A stretch of 64,000 bases of DNA. Origin: Melampsora larici-populina 98AG31. Taxonomy: Eukaryota; Basidiomycota; Pucciniomycetes; Pucciniales; Melampsoraceae. The stretch lies in contig NW_006768791.1 of the NCBI RefSeq assembly GCF_000204055.1, positions 299,094-363,093 on the forward strand. Reading direction: 5' to 3'. Below the pieces are notes generated by a model. The model was not told the origin of the DNA and did no database searches. It worked only from the letters and a program-made list of their open reading frames with translations. Positions 1 through 13,225 of this stretch are shown here, piece by piece; position 1 is the first letter of the stretch; each line of letters begins with the position of its first letter. The position numbers and the translations under genes are program-made.

Positions 1-2912
1 GAAGTGACTGAATCCATCTTCAAAGTATTGCCGATAGCCTCAAGAATAGGTTGAAGTGTTAGCGAGAATGCATCAAGGAAACGAGGGTAAGAATCCATTG
101 AGGCGGTTTGTTCTAGGCGACGGTAGACGATGGGTAGGATCGTTCTAGAAAGTTTGATTTCCCAACCAGCTTCACGTTCCACCTCTTTTGATGTCGAAAA
201 GTGCGTGATGATCATTTCTGGCATCCGATTGGCGAGACGCTGACGGAAGAGTAGATCTATTACTCTCAAGTCGATAGCCATACAAGCTACGTAAAGATGA
301 CCACTGCGATTTTTTTCCCGATCGAATCATCAAAATATCAGTCAGGAGATCCGGTGAGTCTGAATATTGCATTTCCTACTCACCTCATCAGCATCGATAA
401 GGTCTCTACTGATTGGATTGTGTACCTGGCCGAAACAAAGGCCATGGAGTTGACCTACGAAAGATTACAGAAGATAAGCACGCTGCTAACTCGCTAGTCC
501 GAACCCAGTACCATGCAAATTCAAATTATGCAACTCACGGCCTGATTGTGTTGTTCCGCACTTTGAACATGAGTTGACACAGGAGAAGCTAGGAAGCCCA
601 ATTCAGCTGTATAAGCTGCCATGTTAATATCGATACCTTTGACGCTGAGGATACAAAAACTATCAGCTTTCCATACTTCTCCCGATGATGAATTTCTCGA
701 AGAGAAAAAGTTACATACTGGTAATTTGTCGAAGGTTCGTCTCCAGCCAAACAAGATGGAAGTCCTTTGTTCATGGCACAATTGATCATTTCCGTAGCCT
801 GAGCAAAGCTAAGTTTCCCCAAGTGATGTAATGCTAATCTAGTTTTCTCCATTGCATTTGTGACTGCCATGGCTTGAAAGTTTCCTCCGTTGTGAATGTA
901 TTTGTTCTCGAGGTCGATCAACGGATTATCTGTTATCGTGTTTTATTATGCAGATATCTTATTGAGCTTGGTTTCCCCAAATGATGATTCCTTGTATCAA
1001 ACTTACCGGTCGTCGCGTTGATTTCACAGCTCAAGGCTTTGTTAACACTCATCAAGTCCTCGATTTGAGGCCCCAACCACTTAAGATTCAGTTAACAAAA
1101 GCAAATATGGGTATCATCAGGCACAGAAGTCTCAAGGTCTTATAAGACGAGCTGTAAAACTTGAGTCCTAACCTGAGGAGCTGTACGCAAAGGGTATCGA
1201 TCTTGCCGCAGAACATTTTGATCCATATCTTCACGCAAGTCCTTTTCTTCTTCCTTGTGGACAGCCAGACTACTTCCCGCGAGCTTTACAAACACAATGA
1301 AATCTTGCTGAGTCAAAAATCACACACTTGACCTTTCATTCAAAGATAAACCTACTAGATTCATGATATTCTTTGCAGTCTCGACTTGACCAGGATGTGG
1401 ACGGCAAACCTCGTGAATGAACCTGCATTTCAGGTTATTGAAACAAATAAGCCACGGAAATATAGATCAAGTTTTGGAAGTACAAAGTAAAGACGCCCAC
1501 TTATGGTAATTACCCGCTTGGCCTACCATAGCTTCGACCGTCAAAGCTGTCAAAACTTGACTCATCAAACCCAAGAAATGAGCATCATGAGCAGCCAAAC
1601 AAGCTGCACTTGCACTAAAAGCAGTTCCGTTGCTGATTCCAAGTCTGCTCAAGACCAAAGCATAGTTAGCTTCATGAAACCGCAAAAGCCAAATTCAAAG
1701 ATGATATTTACCCTTCCTTTGGTCCAAGGGTGATCGGTTTGATATTGTGCTTAGCTAATGCAGCTGATGCTGAAAGAATTTCAAGAGTACCGTCTGGGGA
1801 GGACCGATCGAGAATTCTAATTTCGGGATGACCGCAAATGGCTGCTGCCACATAACTCAACTAAGATGATGACAATTCAAAAAATGAGCTCAGATAGAAA
1901 GATCAGTGTTAAATGATAAGCTGACCGGCATCAGATCTCCAGAGGCCGAGATTGTACCGCGAAGAGGTACCATGGGGGTCAACTTCTTATTGAGAAGTGC
2001 GAGGAGTGTCTCCAAGACCTCCAATCGAACAGCCGAGTGACCTCTGCAACCGGCAGAAAGGAGCAAAGGAAGTTAATACATAGGCATGGTCTGTTTTGGG
2101 TAATTTTGATGAGTACTAACCGGACAAGTGAGTTGATTCTGATCAGGATCGCACCCCGGGTGATTGGCTCAGGTATGATATTAGTCATAGGGTCGGTGAG
2201 ATAAAACGTATTGGAAGATTGCTTTGCAAGCGGTAAAACACCTGAGAGCTGGTGTTCTAAGAATGATATTTGAAGGTCTTCAGGGCAGTTGGTCCTCGTA
2301 TCGGCCGACCCCTATTTCAAGGAATCAGTATGGTCAGTTTTCACATACCGTGAATGATTTTTGTCTGCAGGCGGAAATTGATGTTTAGAGACACTTACAC
2401 CAAATCCACTTGGATTGTTCGGATTTGAAACGATGATTCTCTTGGTCAGGATATGTAGTTGAGGATTTCATAATTGATGTTACTCACGTGGTGACACCAT
2501 AGATGGCAGTGTCCAATTTGGAGTCTAGAAAGGCCACAGATTCTGCTATCCGGTCGATCAATGCTTGGTCTGAGCTGATCTTTGGCTCGACAGCAAACCT
2601 GATTAAGAGTTACAGAAAAACCCATGTGAGCGCGTAAATCTTCGAAAGGACATCTTGAAACAAAAGAAAACCGCACCGAGCATTCGCGACAACTTCTGTC
2701 GGCGACAGGCTATAGCCATCCAAGGTCAATTTTTTCGAATCCGACTGAGAGCTAAGCAAACTTTCTAGCTCCTCGAGGACTTTCACGCAAAGGTGAGAGT
2801 GCTCTTCAATCCCGGACATTTCAGTAGATTTGATGGGCTTCAATACATTTTTCTCGTTCTTTCTTGGGGGCTCTGTATATCCTGCTTTAAAATGAGTAGC
2901 AGTGGGTGCCAT
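1..2912 (-). CDS. PAL: Phenylalanine ammonia-lyase (PAL/HAL family), 3' end off the window
   Basis: Deaminates L-phenylalanine to trans-cinnamate in the cytosol with an MIO cofactor. Seen: start at 2912 ([16 protein letters not shown]); the exon near 2600-2480 reads [13 protein letters not shown], which carries the catalytic loop Tyr; the exon near 2400-2290 reads FGxxSADTRTN-like sequence; the MIO triad Ala-Ser-Gly is in [13 protein letters not shown] at about 1950-1925; [14 protein letters not shown] is at about 1660-1620; [12 protein letters not shown] at about 1540-1510; [20 protein letters not shown] at about 900-820. The C-terminal exon runs through position 1. The gene has at least eight short introns. 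Order and motifs match fungal PAL of roughly 700 residues. HAL and TAL share the fold; fungal context and the long N-terminus favour PAL. The usual Phe/Tyr selectivity residue was not resolved. No frameshift was noticed. Confidence 0.93.
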
Positions 2913-5005
2913 GATGAGGGTGGTGATGAATATGTTGGTTTAATAACTGAAGAAGTAGACGCTTTGAAGGTAAACAAGAGCAGATACAAGGTATGACTTT
3001 GAAAGTAGAATCTTAGAAGTGGATCGGGTTATGTATCAATCTGACGATGAAGATGATGAAGATGATAATGATTTTTTTATCTAATCTAATGGTTACCAAG
3101 TTGCGATGGGAAGTGCGATGAAGTGAGTCCAAGTCCCAGCATTGCTCTGGCTTTTATAGACTACATCCGACCCCATGATCTGATCCACCCTTTATCTGTC
3201 AGCTGGCTTAGTGGTTCCTGATTTGACGACTCCCAGCACTTCAGCTAACGGGTTCCCGAACAAATTTGATACGCATAAAGCTTACATAAAAACAAAATTA
3301 GATTCCACATTGGATGCTCCCAGATGTACACTGTGCCGCAGTCGTCAGAGTTTAGCAGAGAACTTCGGCATTCCGGATTGTGTAGCTGAAAGGAGAGGAG
3401 CCAATAATGTGTTGGCCGATGGCGGTGATCGCTTCCACATAGTTCCACTGTAAATGATCCTCCAAATCGCGATAAGTCACAGTCCAATTTTCCCTTTCTT
3501 TTTCGGCACCGGATGTATTAATAGCATTAGAGCACAGGTCTCCCACCATCCATGACACAACAAGCCGGATACCCACTTGTTTACTAACTCCGAAATCAAG
3601 CTGACTCTTTGCAGCGCTTTGCTCTATCGCTTTTGAACGTTCAAGGTTTTATAAGGGTCGTTGTGAAGTTATTTTTAGGTCCGACAATCGAGTTATCAGG
3701 TTCGATAAACAGGGAGATTCCCTGCAATTGAAAAAAAGATGAAACAATCATGATGGTAAAATCATGCAGACATTAACAATCAGTGCGATGGAGTTTGTTC
3801 TTTGGGCATAGACCGGACCAAAAAGAGGATTCGCCAATAAGCCTCTTACAACGATTTGTTTGCATACCAGAATAATTTGTTGTTGAGGGTTTATAGCAAG
3901 ACCTCATCTAGCAAAAGGGCTATATGAGATTCAACATCTCCGGTAGAATCATATGAGACATTGACCGTGATGTAATGTCATTTCGAAAAAGTCTGTTTTG
4001 TAACCTTCTTTACATCATCAGATATATGCAAGAGATATGATTCTCGGCAAGCGAGAATTTGTGATGTCGGCGATGATGGGCCGCTGTGCCGGTGATCAAA
4101 GTTAGATCGCGAGATGCTGACATCGGCACTGGCTGATTAGAGCTAATCCAGAAAGGGTTGCTCGACTAGCTCGATCCTAGAGTAACATCTGAGAAAACCT
4201 ACCGTGCCGTCGGCAAGCACACCAGAAAGCATGTTGTTAAACCCCGACCTGTGAGGCTGTGGAGAATGAGAATATTGTATGCGTGATGTATATAGCAGTG
4301 GGCGTGGCGAAAGTTAGCTCCCGAGGTGTAAACAACGGACATTGCCACCATGACTGTATGTAGGTGAAGTAAGTGAGTTGCACCTTAACTTCCGTGTTCT
4401 CTGCATCATCTGTGATTTTGCATTTGATTGGAGAATTTCAAGTCATCTCTGGACCACTGATAACAATATCCACAGACGATTTATCTGATTGTTTGAAGAT
4501 GAATGTATGTTCATAGTAAATCAGGCAGAATACTTCCACAAATAAAGGAGAGTTGAGGAGATAGAAGGAGATGAATGCATTTGAATCTCGATCTACCATA
4601 ATGATGGATATCTGTTGTGACTGATTTACGTGGTCAGTTAAAAGTAGTAATCATGCGCTACCTAAAAGAACTAGCAAGTGAGAACCCACTATCATCTATG
4701 AGACATACGTCTAAGAGGTCGAGCAAGATATATTCCTGGGTTCAAAACTGAAAAAAGAACTTCTTTTTCACTTGCTTCATGGAGACATTGCTTATGAGTG
4801 GCATATATTTCTCTCCATACTGCATCTATGAATTCTCTATTTTTATCGTCTAGTCAGATAACCAATCGTCCAATGTATCATTCATTCCTTCGACTTTCCT
4901 AATTCAAATCAAAGACATAAATAAATAAATGTTTGACAAAACCCAATCAACCCACAAAATCTTGGAGTTTTTTTTGAAATAAATATCAATAAATATATCC
5001 ACTGA
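2913..5005. other. Intergenic region upstream of PAL
   Basis: No convincing gene. Short overlapping reading frames at 3211-3576 lack codon structure or recognisable motifs. A GAT/GAA-rich microsatellite lies at about 3041-3075. The stretch next to 2912 should hold the PAL promoter and 5' leader, and the stretch next to 5005 the 3' untranslated region of the phospholipase. Confidence 0.5.
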
Positions 5006-7576
5006 TTAAAACTTTGCACAATATCTATCAAAACAACCTTGACATTGTAAAGTACGAGTTTGATTTAATTTTAAAATTTGTTTATCAATAAGTAAACAAG
5101 CAATACATTGTGGCCATTCCAGATCACGAGTCGGTCCTTCATTTTGACTGGCAATCGCAAATCCGTTTTGGAAAAATTTATCTACCAATTCTCCCTGGAT
5201 TCAAAGAATTAGTTCAAGTCAAAATGAACGTATAATATAACGTATGAGAATATACTGAACTGGATAAGTGGTTAGACCTGATTCTTCGTCTGTATCCGCT
5301 ACTGCTCTATAATTCGGTAAGTAAAGGACTAAAGGACCTGTATAATTATCATAACATCCAAAAATCGTAGGACGTTTATTAAATCCAAGTGATTCAAAGG
5401 TCCCATCAAGAGTATTAGGGATTCTTGTTTTGTTTAAGAAAAAGAAAAAGAAAATCAGTCTATAGTGGTACAGAGTCAAGTTTTGATCAGGCTTACTTTG
5501 GGAATTGGTAAGCAGAATACTCAGGTTGCTGAGTTTTCTGATATGTCATATATAAAGATGTTCCATTGGGATCTAAAGTTTAAAGTCTTGTGAATATATC
5601 ATACTAAATTAATCTGAGGAGAAAAATCCATACATCTACGTTGATGTGTACGCGATGGATCTTTCCCATCGGCAGTCTAGAAAGGCAAAAGAGATATCCG
5701 ACATTTAATGATATGCAACAGCTTTAGGAAAAGAAATAGGACTTGCAGAGTCAACAGCGATGATCACATCCAATTTTCGAAACGGTTGAATCAAAGGAAA
5801 AAGCGGAATGTTTTCACTAGCCAATCCAGGGTCACCCATCAAAAGAGTATCACTATCACTATCCTGAAATGGAAAAGAAGTGTCTTGACCAAGACCTTTA
5901 AAGGTATTCGGTACCTATTCAAAATCATCCAAATATAACTATCTATGGTTTCTTCTCGCAAAGAATAAGGACATTACTTACTTTTCCTTCATAATCATCA
6001 TCACTGATAAAGATACCCAATATACTAGAGAAAAATCCTTTTTTATGTTTAGGAGAATCTTGATATGAAAAGAAATTACTTGCTAAACCCATGACAAAAC
6101 CTGCATTATCAAATCCAACTGTACAGGGAACAGATTGATTTATTGAATCTGAGGGTGATCCTAAATATTCAATCGGAATTGAAGCATTGAGACGTGGATT
6201 CCAAATTGAAAAATCTTCTGATGTATATTCGTCTAAAAACAAAGTCAATAACGAGTCAAATTTAATGAAGTGAATTTTTTTGAAAGGACTGATTACGTAC
6301 AGATTGGACTTGCGATTGATACGGGCATGTGGCTTCCTGGTCTACTAAGTGATAGAGCAATCACAAATGGATACGTCTGGTTTTTGTAAGACTCAGTTTC
6401 TCTGATTGAAGACCACAAGACCCCTTCTCCTTCATGAGGAGCATCACTATATCACTTGTAAGTCAATAATCATTTGTACCAGAAGGATAGAGTCTAAGCT
6501 TACATGAATTGTTTAGATAATACTCTTCCCCAAGCACTTGAGTATAAAAAAACAATCAAATTCCCAATCAATATAACTGCGTTTAAGGTTCAAAAATATG
6601 CTAGAATTGACTTACTCTACCATACTGGTAGGAAATCCAGCTTTCTTCTTTTTCTTTATTACCTTGTAAACATGTGGATAACTTTTAATTGTATTCCAAT
6701 CTCCTAAACCATTCTTTTTATAAAGTTTCCAAAGAGTTTGATTCAATTCTGGTAATCTAGGAAAATTGGAAGTTGCCTGTTCGTGAATACAAATCAAAAA
6801 GTTAGAGAAAGGAAGGATTAATTCAAGTTTATAAAGGTGTTTGAGTATTTACCCATGAACCCAATAGCCAAGCTCCACTTGAGTTAAGAAATTTAGATTT
6901 TCGGAAAAACCACCAAATGGAATCAATTTGATGAAGTCAAACAATCAATAATATCCTTCTTCAAGAAGACATATATACGAGTCAGACTTACCCAGAAAGA
7001 CCAGAAGCATAATTTGCAAGTTGTAAAAGACCACCAATCTTAGCATTAATTGAATTGGGATTACGCTCATCAAATGCATCAAGTATAGAAGCACCTAAAC
7101 ATAATGAACGCATCGAACCACCACTCATTGCAAAAGCAAAGTTAGGTAAACTAGTACTTATTGATGAGATTTCTTCATGTTTTGAAATTGTAGATTGTAA
7201 AAAACTTTCAATATTGAAATCGGTTAGATTAACTAAATTTAAATATTTTCTCCAATTTGGTATTGAATGTTTTGATTTTTGATTTATATAATTTTCTTCT
7301 GCAATACTAAGTTGTGCCTAAAGAATCAAATCACCAAAGATTATTATCAAAAAGTCACCGGTTTTAGTTCAAAGAATTCAAGATTCAACATACGTTTCCT
7401 GAGATTTTTCCGCGTAGATGATAATCTTCTGAGCATTTTGATCGCATGGGTTCATAGTTACCGCTTGGAGAAGTTACCAATGCTGGATCCCTTCTTTGTA
7501 ATTCGATTGCTTGTAAGGAATTTAGAGTCAGCAGAAGTAAGAAGACAAGTCCATATTGTCCAAAGTCTTTAAACAT
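5006..7576 (-). CDS. Secreted lysophospholipase / phospholipase B
   Basis: Family role: hydrolyses acyl chains of (lyso)phospholipids at the cell surface or outside the cell. Seen: start at 7576 with a hydrophobic signal peptide (MFKDFGQYGLVFLLLLTLNS); then SGNYEPMRSKCSED, the usual N-terminal cysteine region; the nucleophile motif FAMSGGSMRSL at about 7135-7100; SGAWLLGSW at about 6880-6850; the block NPRLNASIPIEYLGSPSD (about 6220-6160) and VGFDNAGFVMGLASNFF; the block GDPGLASENIPLFPLIQP at about 5860-5800, equivalent to the family's catalytic-Asp segment; and the C-terminal WPQCIACLLI...CQGCFDRYC just before the stop at 5006. Many short introns. The nucleophile motif differs from the common SGGGYRAM and the Asp segment from DGGED, so activity may be altered. 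Divergent from the next gene to the right. Confidence 0.88.
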
Positions 7577-8375
7577 GATTTTCTAGAACACAGAAAGAGA
7601 TTCAGTCTTGACAAGTGATAGGCTTGGTTGAAGTGATTTAGTTGAGAGACATACCGATTTGAAAGAGCCTCGCAAGATCTTGATAAATCACGGGACTATA
7701 AGACGGAATGTTTTCTGTTGGTCTTGTGTGTGAAGGGAAAGTGAAAGAAAGAAAGAAAGGTAAAGGAATGTGATCTACTCGAGTCGCCGAGGTAAGGTGA
7801 TATAGTTCATGTTGTATCTTCACTTGAGACAAACTCATGAACCTGTGCAACTTTTGAACAGCACTAGACTATATCCTTGAATTCACTGCGACATCCCTTG
7901 AAACAGGAAGATAAAACAAATTCCAAGAGAGACCATCAAACATCAAAGCATGCGATGAAGATCTTCCTTGATGGAAAATATTAACGCCATCATTCTCGCG
8001 TACAACAACTTGGACAGACTTGGCTATGAGGATAAGTCAGTAAAAGTGACAATGTGCAAGAAGATCCTGATGATGACGGCAATAAGGATGGTAAAATGAG
8101 GATTATTCAGGTTGACAAAATGTGAAGGTAGTTCTGAGTTCTCAGTGAAGGGAAGTAGGATATTCAACTTTCAAGTCTCAAGATGGTGAATGTGAAGCGA
8201 AGTGAAGTGAGTGAGGTGTGAAGTCTTTTCGGGTGTGTGTGTGTACCGAGTTGACATTCTTGAAGTTCGAATTGGATTTGTTTACCAACCAACCCATGAT
8301 GACCATTTGTTAACTTCTTCTCAACTTGATTTCCATTTCTTTCATCTCCATTCTCAATCAATCAACCAACTGAAT
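7577..8375. promoter_or_regulatory. Shared upstream region of two divergent genes
   Basis: About 800 bp separates the phospholipase start (minus) from the start of the DDVPL-repeat gene (plus). It must hold both promoters. It contains CT/GA-rich tracts (for example near 7740-7760 and 8195-8240). No specific factor site can be named. A reading frame at 8211-8375 is in frame with the downstream gene but looks like leader sequence. Confidence 0.4.
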
Positions 8376-11300
8376 ATGTCTCAACCTCAATCTTCTCATC
8401 CGGTTCAACTCGATCATTACTTCGATCATCCACGTGATCCTCCACCTGTTCCTCATCCTAATCGTGCTCATCAACTCAATTCATCAACTAAAACTAAAAT
8501 CAAAAAACCAAAGAAACCTGTTCCCTTCAATCGACTTCAACTTGCAGCTGCTCTCCTAGAATATGATCCTATTCCTGAAGAACCTACCAGTGATATTCAA
8601 TGGAAACTTCAAGAAGTTCCTCCTCAGACTCATTCTTTATCTATCCGAAATGCTTCTCAATCTGCAATCTTCATTCCTTTTCGGACCGCTCCTCTCTCTC
8701 CACCAACACCGGATTTCTTCTCTGGAATCGGTCTTCGTCAAGCTCAACAACCAAAGAGTGTTCATTCTGGAAGTGGTTTTGGTCTAGTCGATGGTTCTGG
8801 GCATGCCTCCGCTTCCATGGATTTGCATCGCTCTCTTTCTGGCAAGATTGAAGGAACGGACCTTTTGGAAAGTCGTCCTGCAACCGCATTAGCTCTCGAG
8901 GAAGAAGCTGAAGTTTTGTCAGAATGGGGCTTGGACAATTTACTTGGTGATCCAGCAAAGAATAATAAACCAATGCCTAAAATCACCACCGATTCTGATT
9001 TCGCCTCTCCTAATGATGCACAAAACAAACGGGACAATCAACTGCGACAACGCTCTGGTCGTCTTCCTCATGACTCTGATCAACCTTACCAAATCAAATC
9101 AGATCTCTTTGACTTTCATTTCTCAGATTCAAGGTTACAAGATGCAGATCCGACCACAAATGAAGATCTACTCGAACATGTTGGTGTCCTAGATGACGAA
9201 GAACTCTCAAGACAAACCACTTGGTGTGATCCTGAAGGTCGAAAGCTCGTAAGGCCTCATACAGTCTATGAAATGGAAAAAGTTCGTCTTGGGCATCTTC
9301 AACCTTCCCAGGCAGGGCTTTTACCAGGTCGTCGACCTACTCAGTCTTTTCAACGAAGTCGAAATCCGTCCAGGCTTTCTGCCCAAGGTTCAAATTTGCT
9401 CTCTCAGCGCAGAAATTCCGCAATGTCAGCCACACTGGCTTCAAGCCGACACAATCGCACTCATTCTCTTCCCCCGACTGGAGTCATGAACTTTGGTCTT
9501 CAATCTGGCCCCCCTGTCGATGATCAAATTGATAGAACACGTGCTAGACGAACGAGCAATAACACCTCCTACTCATCCAATCCTATACTTAGATCATCGA
9601 CTAAACAGACACATCGGCGAAGTCAGTCAGTTGGAACTCGGATTTCGAATGCCTTTGAGGCCGAATTGAAGAAGAAGAAGAAGAAGAAGGGCTCGATCAG
9701 GGTTGACCCCAGCACACTTGGCAGCAATGATCACGACCCCGAGAGTCAAAGTCCAGAAGCAAAGGCAGCTAAACTCAAGATGCGGACCTCTGCCGACATC
9801 GCGCAACGATATCAACAATCTATCGTCATGTTAGAGGGTCGGATCAGTGAAGATAAGGCTTATCAAATCAACTCTGATACTGGATCTGCTCAAGGATCTG
9901 ATGTTCCACCGGAGCAAGGCACTGGAAGTCAGGCTGGTATCAGTGTCGGCTCTGGGCCGCGCCCTGTCACAGCTCAAAGCATGTCCACTGCTATATACGG
10001 CAGCGAGTTTTCAGTCGGAGCCCCGAAGGAGTTCACTAGCCGATTTGATCCGAAAGTCGCTTCAGTATTGGGCGATCAGAAACCCGAATCTGAACCTTAC
10101 GGTCCCGAGATGGATGAAGAAGAAGATGAAATGATTGATGATGATGAGAAAGTTGAAGCAGAAGAAACTCCGATTTACGATGAATTAGGTCGAATCCGTT
10201 TTCCCACTTCTTTGAAGCCACCTGTCTTAATAATGCCTATCCCTTTGACGCCGAATGAGACTGTTCCTGAGATCCAGCTACAAATTCCACAAGTCAGACA
10301 AGAGGGGCCTGAGCATCAAGAGCCATTAGAACAGCCGCTAGAACAGCCAGAACAGGAAGTTGAGGAAACTGAAGATATGCGAATGAAGAAGAAATGGGCA
10401 GAACAACGGCCTGCTGGGAAACTTTACGGTCGAAGCTTGATTGATGAACTCAATTCTCGAAAAGGTGCACAAAAATCACGCCAAATGTTGGTATTCCTCT
10501 CTCTCAATATTCACTCGTTCTGATAAATCTTCATATTTTCCCCGATCATAACTGACCTCCTGCTTACCATTTACAGGACTTTCACCGGAGATGGGAGAAA
10601 GAAGATGTTTGCTGATAATCTTTCACCTGGCGACGTGACTCGACCTGGCTCAATATATTCCAACATTGATCCGGATCCAGATCAAGCTACAGCATTGCCG
10701 AAAAGTCCTACTTCGCCTTCTCATCTTGCCTACAAAGCTCTCAGTGCCTCTCAGAACAAGTTCAATCAAGCGCTCATTTCCTCTTCGCGTGCCCGACAGA
10801 GCGTGTTTGGAATGGATCGGATCATGGTTGCAGAACTAGAGAAGCTCAAGCGGATCAAGGCGGCTGAAGATGCCGAACTTCGTGAAATGGAAGCGAAAGC
10901 CGAAGCAAAGGAGTTGAAGAAACGTGAGAAGAAGAAAGGAAAGAAAAAGAAAGTTGCGGAAGAGGAGGAGGAGGAGAAGTTGAAGGCGGCAGACCGGGTG
11001 AAAAGCATTCGTGCCTCTCATATGCTTGATCAATGGGATACCATGCTCTTGAAAGACTCACCTCGTACGTAATCTCACCATTGGCCAGTTTGTCCGAGTG
11101 CTGCTCCTGATACTAATCCTCTTGATTCGCATGTGCAGCATCCAATGACGTGCAGCCTGGTACGATTTCGATACCGAACCCCTTGCGCGAATCTTCGATT
11201 CCTTTACCCGTCCTCTCCGCCTTTCATTCTGATGAAGGTCGAGTTGGGAATATGGAAGATTGGTTCAAAGACTCACCTCACGATCGTGAAAATGATACAG

Positions 11301-13225
11301 CCTCGCCTCTCCATGGATTCCTGGGCGTTGATGATGAGGATGATGAGGATGGAGACGATGGTTTTGGAAACGTCAATTCGATTGCTCGCAAATTAGAGAT
11401 TCAAGCGGAGAAAATGAATTACAAGCCATTGCCGAACGTGTACGAACGTCATGTTATGGAGCGCGGGCAGAGTATTGAGAGTCATGCAGCTTTTCTGGCG
11501 GTGACACAACAAAGTTCTTCGACTAGCCCGATTCCAATGATCACACAGGAGGGGGATAGTGATGTGGACGAGCAAGATCGGGTTCCGTTGATTGATGTCG
11601 CGCGTCAGAGGCAGAGTCGACTCGGAAACTTCGCACATGAAGATGACGAGGAAGATAATGTACCACTAGCTCAACATCGTAAATCAATGATGCGACCAAC
11701 AGCCTCAGTAGATGACGATGACGATGACAACCGCCCGCTTTCACAACACCTTTCATCGCACATCTTATCAAAGCTTAATACTGAACGATCACTCCCCAAC
11801 TTGCATGCACGTGCCTTACTCGATCAGCGTCGACCCTCGCATCTACACTCTCCAGTTTCTTCGATCCATAGCCCTGCTGGACTATCTTCGCACGGCACAG
11901 ATGAAGACATTCCATTGGGAATTCGGGCAACTGTCTTGCTTGCTCGAGAACATCATCCTCCCATCGACCTTACTCACGATAATGGATCATCTGAGGGATT
12001 AATCGGCTCTTCCGCTACACACGAGACGGATGATGTGCCATTAGCTGTGCGCGCATCCGTAATGCTGAGTCAAAAGCAACCAGAACCGAAATTTGTTGAT
12101 CGTCCTTTTGGCGTAGATCACAAAGCTGCCTCTGGTTCATTGGATGAAGAGGAGAAGGAAGCACTAGCCGATTCACCCAGCGCCGAAGACGATGACGTAC
12201 CCTTGGGTTACCGCGCCTCATCACAATTTACATCAGGCCTTCCAATCACTAAACCTATACGTGGGCCCTTGCAAACCAATCGCACGGAGGAAATAGTGAA
12301 CGCTAGTAATCGCTCTACAGGTGGAAGATCGGATGATGTGCCATTGGGTATGAAGTATGATGACGATATTCCGTTGGCAAGCCGATTGTCATCTCTTAAC
12401 CCACTTTATGCAGCAAGTGGAACTGGATATAACCGCATGTCCCAATTTGGTTCATTGAATAACTTTCAACTACCGAATTCGAGGTTACGTGGCTCGTTTA
12501 TGCCTCTTCAATCGCAAATACCTGATGAAGATGAGGACGACGATGTCCCCTTGGCTAAGCGAGCCTCTGCGATGCCATCGTCCGCTCCGGTTTTGGACAT
12601 GAAGTTAGAATTAACAACTCCTGATCTTGGACTTACACCTTCAATCTCATCCACAAAGATTGGAGGTATTCCGGTCTCATCACAGATCCCTGAAGTGGAA
12701 GAGATTGAAGAACTAGCTTTGTTAACCTCACCACTTGATCAATCGATTAATGGGGTAACTAGCCCAGTGAAAGCCGAGAATGCAAGAGCAGATACACTTG
12801 CAGCATTAGAAGGAAGAAACAATCCAGAAGAGAATGCAGATGATGATGTACCATTAGGAGTAACTAGAGCAGCACATTCGACCACAGGAACAGTTAGAAG
12901 ACCGAAAAAGAAAAAGAATAAAATGATTGAAAGAGTCACAGAAGAAACCGAAGAAGTAGGATCAGATGAAGATGATGTACCATTAGCTGCCAAACTTCCA
13001 GAATCACAAAAACAACAAATGATGATGAATATGTTAATTGAACAACAAAACTCGGCATTTGGTTATGCTATGCATCAATCTATGTTACCTTTACCTATTG
13101 GAAATACACCTATGATGATGATGAATCCGGATGGAAGTGTAAGTTATCAAGGTGGTTTGGTTGAAGGACCTGATAGAAGAACAGTAGATTCGATTAGTAG
13201 ATGGAGACAAGATATTAAACCTTGA
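8376..13225 (+). CDS. Large acidic, disordered protein with 11 DDVPL[A/G] repeats (unknown function)
   Basis: I do not recognise a named family. Start chosen at 8376 (MSQPQSSHPVQLDHYFDHP); an in-frame ATG at 8211 adds 55 leader-like residues. Three exons: 8376 to about 10486, 10577-11064 and 11139-13225. The first donor is GTTGGT at 10487; this choice keeps the frame and gives TFTGDGRKKMFADNLS. The second intron has a TACTAAT branch-like site. The product is about 1,561 residues and mostly Ser/Pro/Asp/Glu-rich. A Lys run lies near 9670-9690 and a KKREKKKGKKKK stretch near 10916-10955. Exon 3 carries 11 spaced copies of an acidic motif, consensus D-D-V-P-L-[A/G]-x-[R/K]-[A/L]-[S/T], between about 11570 and 13000. 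No catalytic domain or membrane segment is seen. Such short acidic repeats can be docking sites for a partner (inference). Confidence 0.75.

Noticed and set aside
3211..3576. Overlapping ORFs of 74-80 codons on both strands
   Set aside because: Mutual shadows with no motif and no matching splice structure; probably non-coding sequence upstream of PAL.
8671..9037. Minus-strand ORFs of 91-100 codons
   Set aside because: Antisense of the long plus-strand exon, which is clearly the coding one.
10766..11061. Minus-strand Ser/Phe-rich ORFs
   Set aside because: Antisense shadow of the Lys/Glu-rich coding region of the DDVPL-repeat gene.
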